Source: Fomitopsis serialis (taxonomy: Eukaryota; Basidiomycota; Agaricomycetes; Polyporales; Fomitopsidaceae). Taken from it: a stretch of 64,000 bases of DNA. Below the pieces are notes generated by a model. That model ran no database searches, had not been told where the DNA came from, and worked only from the letters and a program-made list of their open reading frames with translations. Both the position numbers and the translations under genes were made by a program. Below are positions 1 to 10,568 of the stretch, piece by piece (within the stretch, counting starts at the first letter, position 1; each line of letters begins with the position of its first letter). The stretch lies in contig NW_025955063.1 of NCBI RefSeq assembly GCF_022376445.1, forward strand, positions 1 to 64,000. Direction: 5' to 3'.

Positions 1-25
1 GTCAAGACGTCAACCGACGGTATCT

Positions 26-376
26 TTGTCTTCAACTGAAGCAGAGTATAAGGCCAGCTCTGACTGCTGTCGTCAGATGGCGTGGCTACGTCATTTTGGA
101 GAAGAACTGGGAGATAATATGTCTCATCCAACTCCGCTTTGTCTTGACAACCAAGGCAACATTTTCCTTGCGGTGAACCCTGCTGTGGATCGCCGCACCA
201 AGCATATAGAAATCCGTTATCACTATATTCGGGAGTTCTACGAACGTGGAGAAATGGAGATCTACTACGTCGCAAGTGAAGACCAACTTGCTGATGCCTT
301 GACCAAGAATGTTCCATTCAGTGGAATTGAGAAATTCAGGTCTTCAGTTGGCATGATGAGATACTTGACATCTTGA
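26..376 (+). CDS. Ty1/copia pol polyprotein, RNase H C-terminus (partial)
   Basis: The frame runs in from before the window and ends at TGA 374-376. It encodes the RNase H part of a copia polyprotein: SSTEAEY near the start, a CLDNQG segment, RTKHIEI, and the terminal ADALTK motif. All are hallmarks of the Ty1/copia RNase H, which removes the RNA strand during reverse transcription. No ATG is expected because this is the end of a long polyprotein. The family assignment is firm; whether the full element is active cannot be told from this piece. Confidence 0.9.
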   Translation: MSSTEAEYKASSDCCRQMAWLRHFGEELGDNMSHPTPLCLDNQGNIFLAVNPAVDRRTKHIEIRYHYIREFYERGEMEIYYVASEDQLADALTKNVPFSGIEKFRSSVGMMRYLTS

Positions 377-387
377 ACAAGTGGGAG

Positions 388-888
388 TGTTGAACTTCCG
401 ACTTTCCAGTGTTATCTTATCTTATCAGTTACGTACATATATGGACTTGTGTTCTGTGATGTAGTATTACATACATTCTTTTGATGGACTCTGTCTGGAC
501 TCATCTTGTGACTCGCTCCAGACCGATCTACACTGTTCCAGACTTATTCTGGATCATTCCACTCCCTTCCGGCATGTTCCATGACCTTCCAGTACATTCC
601 TTGATCACATGGACGCTTATGCATATCCCTATCTCTGGAGTTAAGGCTTACTCATTTCCCTAAAACTCGGACTTAGTGATTACTGATCTGTTTACTGATG
701 TAGCATGTGATCAGTCCCAGACATGTATATATACTGGGGTGATTCCCCCCTAATGGATAACGATCTCTCCTCTCTTCTGCCTGCCTAGCATCAGAGTCTT
801 CCCTCTGGGATAGGTCTGTTCACTCCACTCTACTGTCCTTCACTTCCACTGGCCTAACAAGCCCTTCTAAACCTCTTTCACTTCAACA
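388..888 (+). repeat. 3' LTR of the copia element (501 bp)
   Basis: The LTR starts with TGTTGAA (388-394) and ends with its perfect inverted repeat TTCAACA (882-888), the TG...CA termini typical of LTRs. A purine tract lies directly upstream. A TATA-like stretch (GTATATATA, about 725-733) in the right half could be the U3 promoter. The five bases after the LTR, GCAGA (889-893), should be the target-site duplication; its partner is outside the window. Confidence 0.85.
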
Positions 889-3551
889 GCAGAGACGGAT
901 GATGATGAGGGGATGAGATGAGTGAGGACGAGTAAGGACGGGCGAATGTCAGATATGACGCGCGGCAATACCAAGGGTGCAGGCACAACGCGCACGAGTC
1001 GGAGTCGGAGAGTGGCTACTCGGAGGCCCTGGGCATAGGTGTGCTGCATGTCTGAATAACTTCCAGGTTCTGCTGTTGATGAGCGGGTTATAGGGACACC
1101 ATGATTCCCAAGACTACAAACGTCGTTCACTGGCTGTCATGAACAGCATGCCCAAATCACTGGATGCCGCATTCGTTGATGCGACGCAGGATTGTATCTG
1201 AAATGGTATGTGCGTCGTCCCCCGAACTCCAGTCTGACCATCTCTCCACTACGGCCTCGCGCTCTGCCTCGCGCGTCGCACGCCGAAAATTCGGAATGAC
1301 GACAGAAGCAACTTTGAAACTCGCGGCGACAGTCAACCATCTCACGTGCGGGATCGAGCCCAACGCGGGTGGTGGCGGCGCGAAGAACATTCAATCGGCA
1401 CGCAATACACGAACATGTACCCAAAGACGGTGTCTTCGACCCGGCGATGTTCTCGGATCCTGCCAGTATGTTCAGCCTCGCGATGGAACAAGCGGCGGCG
1501 GCGGCGAACGGACTTCATTCGGAGTGGTGATGTGTTCTCGCCGAGGAGCGTTGTGCTGCTGAATGAGTATGCCGCTGAGGTGGGAGGAGGTACTGGGATA
1601 TGCGGAGGACACTGAGGAGGAGTTCGAAGAGTTTAATGCAGAGGATGACGAGGACGAGGATGGGCGCATCGCGGTAATGAGACGCCGTCGAGCGGCAAGG
1701 AATCATTGTGCATGAACTGGGCTACATAGCTGCCACGCAAGGCCCTATGAGCACTAGGTAATTACATGTATACAGAGCAATCCATGAATCTGGCCACTCA
1801 GCCGCCTCCATACGGGAATCGGCTTCTTGACCTTCTGACTCAGCAAGCAACTCGAGTTGCAGTTCCGTGTCTCTGCGGACTCATACGGTATGTATGTACA
1901 GTACAACTGTATTTGCGAGTGCACACCGCTACCGTAGCGTAGCACGGGCTTCGGCTAGTGGACTTACATAGTTGGAACAAACCTGATACTTTCCACGGTG
2001 TCCCCACCCTATTCCACGCCGTTCAGGCGCCATCGTTACTGCAATCATTGTACTCTTCGCTGCCGTGTTAGAAGGCGCCTTCAGTACTCCTTCAGTAGGC
2101 TTTCCTAATCCTCAGTACGTACTTACCTCTCGTGATAAACATTTGTCGGCCAGAGAGTACATCACCAGGGTTACTAGGAGCTGGATGTGTGCGACGAGAT
2201 GTATCTGTAGACTGGAGCTGCCAGTGCGGTACAGTAGGAGGTGTTTGTATCGTCTGCCTGAGCGAAGTTCGAACGCCGAAAAGGATTGCGCGTAAAATGG
2301 TCACGCGATTGTGTCTGCTCGATCGCCGAACTGGGCCTCCTCTCCTGGTTCTTCAGCTTCATCGTTCGAACGCTTACGCTTCGCACGCCCACAGGTGGAT
2401 GCTGCAGCTCTAGCACGCTGGAAATCGCTGTCTAATATCTTGGCCATTGCGCTGTAGGGTCCCCGTCGTTAGCCATCTAAGATTTTCCCCTTCGCCGCGC
2501 TCGGGAGGCTTCTAAGTATGATACACCGCGAAGGCAATGAGGACGACTCGCCAGGTTCCCGTTATCTCGTGCTCACCTACAACATTGTTTCTGGCTTTCG
2601 TTCTGCGACCCATCCGCGTATTCTCAACAGCTCAATAGCGGAGACTTGCTCGCGGCTGCTTCGACAAACGGCGGCGGAATCGGACGACTTGGTTAATGGA
2701 AAGAGATATGCTACTCCCTTAGCGTCTCCGTCCAGTTGGTTTGCATGATTCAAAGAGGCTCTCTGCCCAGAATGCACGGGATGCACGGGAGAGCGAACGC
2801 CTTGCGGTGCAGCACTATTGCATAAAAGCTGGCCATAGTGGGAGTCGCCTCGATCTTGCCCGCTTCGTCGGCCGCATGCTAGCAGTGCCTCCTCAATCTC
2901 AGCTGCGTAGGTTGGGAGTGGAGTGCTATTCCATCGGGATGCGAATTGACGGGTATACGGTGCGTCGTGGGTTGCTCGTCATGAACCATATTTGACTTAG
3001 CCGACTCTAGCTATAGTTTGCCCTGTCGCCCGTCGCATGTTGCGGTGAAGATCTTGGTGTCAACTCGTACTACCTTCATCTTGCGGACCGCAGTACGTGT
3101 TATGGCGCAATGAAGCACGAAGTGGAATACATAGCCAAAATGCCCCAAGCTGATCCTTACCCCGGCATCTAGACGGGAGCGGGAACAGTGGGCTAGTACG
3201 ACAATTATGTGTCGATCAGGTGAGTAGGCCCACCTACGACAAAGGGGCGAATTACTGACTTCATCGACGTGAAAGTTATCCGCGACGTCTCAATGAAGCA
3301 TCACGAAGGTCGCGATGTACATGTATGACTGCAGTTGCCTTTGCTGTGCCACGTATCCTTGCGGGGCGTGGATATATGCGCCGGAAGTTGATGTGCGACC
3401 GCAAGAGCCCCTACATGTGTCAATACAGGCATGTAGATACGGCGAGTCCTGCTTCAATTCGTTAAGTCAGTCAATGTCCGGCGGGTGGCTTGCACGAGAT
3501 ACGCACTACGGGTAAGCCTTGCAGAGACTCGAGGCATACGCTTCTTCACGG
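889..3551. other. 2.7 kb with no supported gene; ORF debris at about 1160-1720
   Basis: Short open frames are present but none joins into a convincing spliced gene. The most protein-like patch is on + at about 1380-1720: an alanine-rich stretch (about 1490-1510) and an acidic Glu/Asp-rich tail (about 1600-1665) followed by an Arg cluster, in different frames. It may be the remnant of a gene cut by transposon activity next door. I recognise no family. From 1720 to 3551 I see nothing. Confidence 0.5.
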
Positions 3552-5012
3552 TCACGCCTGAGTCGTGTAGTACGAAACGTTGACTATACCGCGATTATCC
3601 CATGGCGTGAACAATCGCCGGCATATAGGGACGATCGCTCTGGCAAAGTCGTCCGCCGACTTGTAATCATCAGGCATATGGAACACCTCGACCTTGACGC
3701 CGACCTCCGTCAGTGCGACGAAGTACGGCCGAGCCAGGACATCGTGTAGGCCCCGCGAGTCTGAGCCCAGCTTCTCGTAGGAGCGGCTGAGCTCTTCCTC
3801 ACCCAGACGGCTGGAGAATTCGAACCTGAGGTGGACTGCGATGTCCTCGAGCTGGTGGCTCCGGATCGTGGAGAAGGCCGCGCGCAGCTCGTTTGCCGCG
3901 TCTGGCCAATCCGAGTCTTCTACGGACGAGCCAAAGTGGAAGTTCAGCTTCAACGCCAAGTGACGTAAGGCTGTGTTGTGCGCGAAATCGCAAGGAGAGT
4001 GATCTGGAAGATTCGTAAGTATCAGAAAATGAGCTGGCGGGGCGCTGGCGGGGAGAGGTTCCTTACCATGAAGCCACAAATAGATCTCACCATGGAAGGA
4101 TACCAGAGACGGCCCGCCTGCCTCGAGGAGTCGATCGACTTGCTTGGTTGCGAGCTCCCTGATAGCATCCAACGGAGACGAGGCGTCGAAGACCATCACC
4201 AAAGCGAGAAGGGAACCGCAGAATTTCGAGGATACAAGCCAGGTGACAATTGGATCGAATGACTGTATGTGGCCGTCGTGATACCCGCGTAACTTCAGTC
4301 GCCTGAGCCGAATTTCGGGATGAGTTACGAGAGCGACGTTCCGGACTGTTGCACCAGAGGACTGCGCTTGCACGAAAGTCACATTCTCCAAGGTGAGCTC
4401 TTCCAGACTCGGAAACGCACAGACAATCCGTCGTAGCTGAGCAGTGTTGCTCAGCTTGACAAGACACAGATGCAATGACGTGAGGTGCTGGAATTGGCGG
4501 AGGGCAACATAGAAACTCGGGTGCATAGCAGGACGCAAGCTCCGACGAATCTCGAGCACCCGCAAGGCTGGTAAAGCTTGTGCGAAGACAAGAGGAAGGG
4601 CGTCCAGAAAGGGTATATTCGAGTCGCTGGGTCGGTAGCGTCCGATGACCAGTTCGTGCGTATACGCAAGCCAATGCGAGATGCGAGGCGACGTGCGGAG
4701 CTGCGTCGTCAACAAACCATAGCTTGCACGCGACTCGATGATGACGGTGTGATAGAGACTCTGACTGGCACGAGGATACCATGCCCGGCAAACCAATGCC
4801 GCAGAACGTAGCATATCCCGATCCGTGTGTTCGATGATGTTTTCATATATCTCGATAGGTATGCGATTGGATAAGGCAGTGGAAAGGGGCCGTCCTTCGT
4901 CTTCAGACAGGTCGGTGGCAAGTGTTTGGCCTTGACTGTGCACAGTATGGTCTTCGCGTTCGTTGTGTGAAGCGCCTCTTCCGTCCGTCGGCGTATGATG
5001 TTTCTTCGACAT
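3552..5012 (-). CDS. F-box protein A (subfamily 1)
   Basis: Probable SCF ubiquitin-ligase substrate receptor. An N-terminal F-box-like segment (RIPIEIYENIIEH, then a VCRAWYPRA core) is followed by leucine-rich repeat-like strands. The C-terminal block ends with a PWDNRGIVNVSY motif shared with B (PWHARGIVNISY) and C (PWHDRGIVSI). The first ATG giving a clean domain order is at 5012; the frame stays open upstream to 5162. One phase-1 intron is inferred at 4004-4066 because B and C have an intron at the same place, just before the HNTAL motif. It is 63 nt long and has no in-frame stop, so unspliced RNA would also be translatable. Spliced length is 465 aa. The target is unknown. Confidence 0.8.
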   Translation of the reverse strand: MSKKHHTPTDGRGASHNEREDHTVHSQGQTLATDLSEDEGRPLSTALSNRIPIEIYENIIEHTDRDMLRSAALVCRAWYPRASQSLYHTVIIESRASYGLLTTQLRTSPRISHWLAYTHELVIGRYRPSDSNIPFLDALPLVFAQALPALRVLEIRRSLRPAMHPSFYVALRQFQHLTSLHLCLVKLSNTAQLRRIVCAFPSLEELTLENVTFVQAQSSGATVRNVALVTHPEIRLRRLKLRGYHDGHIQSFDPIVTWLVSSKFCGSLLALVMVFDASSPLDAIRELATKQVDRLLEAGGPSLVSFHGEIYLWLHGKEPLPASAPPAHFLILTNLPDHSPCDFAHNTALRHLALKLNFHFGSSVEDSDWPDAANELRAAFSTIRSHQLEDIAVHLRFEFSSRLGEEELSRSYEKLGSDSRGLHDVLARPYFVALTEVGVKVEVFHMPDDYKSADDFARAIVPICRRLFTPWDNRGIVNVSYYTTQA

Positions 5013-5977
5013 TGGTACACGGAAAAACGAACGAGCCCGTAGGAGGGATCTGGAAAACCCGTTGGTAATGTTTTCCCTGCGACTAGGGGGGCATCGGGCG
5101 GAGGGCCCATGTTCTGCATCACCTGGCACCGGCAGGCGTAAGTCCCCCGAATGGTCAATCAAGCATTAAGAGAAATATACTAGTACGCACTTTTAGGAGA
5201 ACGGGAGACGGGGCAAGGCCTGGTCAGGCTGTTCAGTCGACATGTTTATAAGGCTCGACATACAGAGCAGTGCCGCGTACCTGAAATACGTGTGACAGGA
5301 AGGATCAAAAGGGCCGTTGACATGACAGATGCCTTCAGGCGCCTTTTGTGGTCGTCCCAGGAACGACTCGGAGTCTGCAGTAAGTCGCACACAAATTTGG
5401 CGACATATAGTGGGATAGATGAGAGATGTGCAACCTTTCCGATGCCCGCATCACGCCTCTGGGAAGCGGCGACCTAGTAATTTGTTTTAAGCCAGGAAGC
5501 CGCACCCAAGGGAGGCCTTGCGACAGGTAGCAGGTAACATGGCGCGCAGGTCTGATATGCCAGCGAGGTTGACTCAGCGATGTTTTCCTGTCATTCGTTG
5601 AGCATATTGGGACAAATACAATGCGAGAATCGGCAAGCGCCACCATAATAGCAACAAATGTCCGTGCGTCCAACGCGACGAAGGGCAACGTGGGCGTACA
5701 AGTGAAAAAGGTATTCCTCCAGACCGGCGAATAAGGAGCGTGCCAAGTCAGTCCAACTGGCGATCGGGGTGCGCGACTTACATACGTCGGTCGTCCATCA
5801 GGGTCCCGGTGGATGGATGATATGATACATTACACCGTGCACGATCGTACGCAGGAGTGACTCAAATATATGACGCGTGGGTCTTGTTTGCTGTATGACA
5901 AGCGCAACGTAAGCTAACATTCTACCGGGAGGTGGAGGACGACACCCACCGGCGCCCAGTCGAGGTATAGCGTACAC
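5013..5977. other. Intergenic, upstream of F-box gene A and downstream of B
   Basis: A and B are tandem on the minus strand. This stretch holds the 5' flank of A and the 3' flank of B. The small open frames inside have no recognisable domain, and I see no repeat or RNA gene. Confidence 0.4.
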
Positions 5978-7515
5978 TCACTTGGCTAGTCCCACGCCTC
6001 GGAGGGTGTAGGAGATGTTGACTATTCCGCGGGCGTGCCATGGCATGAACAGCTGCTGCAATTCGGGGACCAGCGCTCGGGCGATGTCGTCCACCCACTC
6101 CTGGCTGTGTCCTCGTCTATTGTACACAACGTCCATCCGGACATCGACGTCCCGCAAGATGGCGTAGTACGGGTAGCCCATGATTTCGTGTAGGCCATAC
6201 CACTTCGTGACGAGCGCTGCATGCGATCGGTTGAGCTTCACCGTGTGCAGACCGTCGTCGAGTTGGAGGCCGACGTAGAACACGATAACGATGCGTTTGA
6301 GCTGGTAGCTTCGGACCGTAGAGAGTGTGGCATACAGTTCGGTGGCTAATGTTGACCGGTCGGCGTCGTTGGGCTCGAAGGCCAGCGTCAACTTCAAGGT
6401 CTGCAGGGCTGTGTTGTGAACTAGGCTGCAGAATTCCCGAGGATGGCCTGTGAAGTGCGCTATCATTAGTAGCTGACAGATCCCAGAGGCCATGGGGATC
6501 ATTTACGGATGCGACCACCAAAGCGGCTACTGAAGGTAGTCAGATACGGCCCACTTGTGCTGAGCAGTCGATCAACTTGCTCGCATGCGAATGCGTGGTC
6601 ATTCGCTGACGCAGGGGAGATGTCCGCGGTCAGTATATGAAGGTGAATACCCGAGGATTCGAGCCAGTGGGATATGTGTTCAAGAGCGCCCACCGGATCG
6701 GTAGAAACCTGCGAGTCGTCAACATGGAGACCAAGCTCTTTAAGATGGAGGTTGGACCTGGTCTGGGGAGGGCATCGCGATCTGCGACTGGTAGAATGAT
6801 AGCGCATGAAGGCCACATTGCTCAAGGCAAGTGCTACCAATTGCGGAAACGCGTTGACGATCCGTTGCAGTTGGTCGGTGCTTCGCAGAGTGACAGCAGA
6901 CACGCGCAACGACACAAGGTGCTTGAACTGATGAAGGGCGATATAGAAAGTCTGGTGCATGACAGGACGCAGGGCTTGACGGATGTCGAGTACTCGTAGC
7001 ATGGGTAGTGTGTTGACAAAGACGGCAGGCAGGGCATCCAGAAAGGGAGCGCTTCCTTGCTTCGTGTCGTAGCTGCCCACGACTAGTATGCGTGTTGCGG
7101 TTAGGCGTTGCTTGACACGAGACGACGTACGGAACTGTTCCACCAACAAATCGTAGCTTGCGCGCGAATTGAGCTCGACAGTGGTATAAAGACTGCGCAG
7201 AGCGCAGCGGTGCCATGCCCAGCAGACCAATGCCGCGGTGAGCAACGCGGAACGATCCATGTGACCGATGATATAGACGAAGACATCGAGAGGGATGCGG
7301 CCACAAAGCGTCAGCGATAAGAAACCGTGTGGAGAGTGTGCGACACAGTTGCTCCCAGCGTCCTCAGAGCCTCCGTCTGGCTGAGTGTAGAGAAATATGC
7401 GCTGAAGTCGAGGCCTTAACGTCCCTGGGCAAGGGGTCCGGACAAGCGATCCTTCACCTTCAGACAACCCGCTGAGAGGTGGCAGTTCGGTAAATTCAAT
7501 GCTGTCACTTTCCAT
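5978..7515 (-). CDS. F-box protein B (subfamily 1)
   Basis: Tandem paralogue of A, predicted 492 aa. Exons are 7515-6507 and 6447-5978; the 59 nt intron has donor GTAAAT, a CTAAT branch site and acceptor CACAG, phase 1. The F-box region reads RIPLDVFVYIIGH then ALVCWAWHRCA. The LRR-like middle aligns with A through QALRPVMHQTFYIALHQF. The C-terminus carries PWHARGIVNISY. The first ATG is 7515; an in-frame GTG lies two codons upstream. It should act as the target-recognition subunit of an SCF complex with Skp1 and cullin-1, which follows from the family and is not shown by the sequence. The substrate is unknown. Confidence 0.85.
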
Positions 7516-10500
7516 TGCCACCTAGGTGACAGGATTGAGCATATCGCAGTAAATTTTAGGGTGGGACGTACCTACCAACCAGTGAATGTGATGGTCGAGG
7601 CGATAGCTGCAGCGTCGCAGCAACGAGGCAGAGCATTCGTTCGGTGGTTTTTGAACCGCCCAGACCCTATTTGCGCGTGGAGATACTGACCCAGCATAAC
7701 TTATCCGCTAATATGCCACTGTCAGTCGGTGTCATTCCGACTCGGTGAGCCTGAGAGTAGTGAATCTGCAAGCAATGCAAATCTAGAGCTGAACAATCCC
7801 GGGCGTAGAGGAGCGGTATGTACTACATACCGTGTACGGTGTGGAGGAGGAGGAGGAGGGTGGGTCCATTTTGTGGAGTCCAAGTTCAAGTTGCACACAC
7901 GCTGCGACACGCATCCCCGTGACGCGTCACGCGTGACGACTTGTGACAACTGGACTTCGGACGCCCGGCGGTGGCCGCCTTTGACCCGCTCTTGCGATCC
8001 TATCTATCTGGCTGCTGGACAGTGGACGTCTCATAGGCACAGTATAAATCTCTACAGGCACTGGTCTGTCTGAAATTTCCGCCGCCTGGAGCCGACTCGC
8101 AGGAAGAGGGCCCGAGAGCCACCTCGGCTCAATGTCTACGAACGGAATCATACGCGTATACCTCTCTATGTCTCCATATGACACTCGTCGTGCGAGGCAT
8201 TAATGTCACGATGTACAGACTAGCCATCTTGGCGGATGACGGCCTCCTGTCGACCACTCCGTATCTGCCTCTCAAGGTGGCGTTGAGCCAACCTGAAGTC
8301 CTTCATCTGTGCACCCTGACGTGAGGCGAAGAACCGAATCTCGGCGTGGATTGTGTTTGACCCCGACGAGGTCAAGTCGGGTTAGAAGAACCTTTGGTCA
8401 GCAAGCTCAAATCCGAATGGGTGACGTGAGCCTTACAGACGAGGACGATGGATCACTTATCGACAGGGCATGGTCGTGCGGCGTTTGAATGGGCTTCGAT
8501 GGACGTCTCTCCCACAACTCGAAGTTCCGGAATCGCGCTGGAGGAGACTCCGAAGAGCATTCAAGTTTGAATAAGTACAGGCAGGCGACTATCATTTGAC
8601 TGTTTCGAGCGTCGATCAACGTTTGGACGTATGTCTTCGTCGTCATTATGTATACCATTTTAGACTGTTAATTATATCCACTAGGGAACTCCGCGCTTGT
8701 GATGCTCTCGGATTTCGAGCGGTGACGGATCCCGGGACCCCACTCTGGCTATCCCAAATCGGACGAGCATGCGCGAAGAAGACACCCCGCCCCAAGAGCC
8801 GCGCCTTATCTGCGGATCTCTAGTCAGCTGTCCGGACGGTACGCACCCCAGATCTCCTCCGCGGGACGCGATATCGATATATAAGCTGGCCACGACGGTG
8901 AGGGAACTTCCCTCTCGGACTCTTCCCATGCTGCATGAAGTTCCAGCAGAACTTTGCGCTACGTTGACTGTGCATATGCGCGGGTGCGTTTCCGGAACTC
9001 GGTGGGCAGCGGATTGGTAGGCCTATCGGTCTTTGGGGCGTCAGCGTGCTACTGCTTCCAGCTGCGGGCCCTAGTCTAGGTTTTCTCTGCGCCGTGTACT
9101 GGGTTCAGCTTGGCTCTCTGTGAATTGGTACTGTGTCTCGCCCCGGGAGGAAGGATCGTGACGCCGCGTATGTTCTGTTCGGCCGAAGCAAACTTTCGAG
9201 GGTGTCCACTTCGCGGGCCAGACAAATGCTCCGAGACGAAGGGCAATCGAGATGCGGTCCTCTGGCTCGGACGATTGCAGGTGGTGTCGGCCCTATCGCA
9301 CGTCGCGCACCGACATTATTGGTTTATCAGGTGAGCAGTGCACCAGGCTACCATGACGGCGATGACATGCTCACGTCGATCCAAGGTCTTTCCGCATCTG
9401 TAACCGGCATGAACGAAGGCACGCGGTTTTGTGAGTACGGGAGTGATCAGCTGCCCGCACCGGCCGTACCGAAAAGGCAGCGCGCCATGGAGATTCACTT
9501 CGTCACGGCATTACGTCTTCCGTTTGCACAGGCGTTGCCATGTGCGTCCTTCAGGTAAGTCTTTGCCTTCCTTGACCTCACCGTTACACGTCCTGACTAC
9601 GTCCGCGCAGGCTGGTGCGGGGCGCGCTGCACACACATGGGTTGTGGTGTATTCCTACCTTTGTATGGGCCGTGTACCGTAGCAATACATGCTTGTACTC
9701 GTGCATGACATCGTTGACTGCGTGCGTAAGACGGTGCCGCGAACAATTCTGCGCAATTCGCGGCCGTGTGGTGAGTTCTTATTACGATGTCTCTTCACTT
9801 ATCATACAAACGCCGTCCAGACTCCCAATTGTGGCCGAGATCATCAGTATGGAAGGCTAACCTTGGCGAATACAGCCTCCAGGGCCACCCATCAAGCTGC
9901 GCTATCGGATTGATATCGAGGACGTGCAAAGAAGCTATATGTTACGAACTGCACGGGCGACGAAACTCCCATTGGGCGACAATAAGTAGGTTCGCTCCTG
10001 CGGCAGCTTGCAAGATGAAGCACACTTATGATTGTCGGGAAGGAGAGTACGTACAGCACGCGGTTTTGTGTGCTGTGTCACTTAATTCCGCCCGTTCTAG
10101 ACTGAAGTGCGCTCAGGCTGAACCTATGTACGCGCCAGACGTGACCTCGGGGGAACTCGGATTTGCACCAAACCGCGGGTGGACAGGCGTGGACAGGGGC
10201 GTCATGCTGATGTCAAGCATGGTCGAGGAGGGTCTGCAGCTGCGTCCCATGGCCCCTTCGCCCGTTGCGCCGAGCGTTCGAGTCGGTTCGCCCGCTGGTC
10301 CCGGCAACTTCCGAGGCACCTGGACCGACGCGCCAGTGCGGGGCTTGCCTTTCGCGGCGCACCCGTCCAGTTTTCAGCCTCCCCGCATTCGGACGGATCG
10401 ATGTGCGCGTGCTCGACCGTCTTGCGCAGGTACAAATCCATGTCCAGGCGTGCAGGCTGGGGCCCCGCACCTGTTGCACCTCCCCGCATTGCCCGTTCGC

Positions 10501-10568
10501 GACCACGCTGCCCCTGTCTCTGAGCCTCCTGGCTTCACGCGCACTGGCACTGGCTGCAAGCACCAGCA
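7516..10568. other. 3 kb without a supported gene
   Basis: From 7516 to about 9100 I see only short random frames and a GGA microsatellite (7842-7861). Between 9100 and 10560 on + several short frames are followed by intron-like donor and acceptor pairs (for example GTAAGT at 9556 and CGCAG at about 9610), but the joined frames match no family I know. A GC-rich open frame at 9787-10572 runs directly into the carboxylesterase start and is probably its leader. Confidence 0.4.
7842..7861. repeat. GGA trinucleotide microsatellite
   Basis: Six GGA-type units in a row followed by GTGGG, in a gene-poor stretch. The slippage-prone repeat is on the G-rich + strand. Confidence 0.7.

Larger units (their letters stand above)
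1..888 (+). mobile_element. 3' end of a Ty1/copia LTR retrotransposon (truncated by window edge)
   Basis: This is the last part of the pol gene followed by a complete 3' LTR. The coding part (26-376) is the copia-type RNase H tail and carries the usual ending with QLADALTK. A purine-rich tract (about 378-387) sits directly before the LTR, as expected for plus-strand priming. The 5' LTR, gag, protease, integrase and reverse transcriptase would lie to the left, outside the window. The visible part shows no stop or frameshift, so the element may be fairly young, but completeness cannot be judged here. Confidence 0.9.

Noticed and set aside
4087..4791. 234-codon minus-strand frame overlapping F-box A
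   Set aside because: Same strand, wrong frame of an established coding region, with Cys/Ser/Arg-rich composition and no domain.
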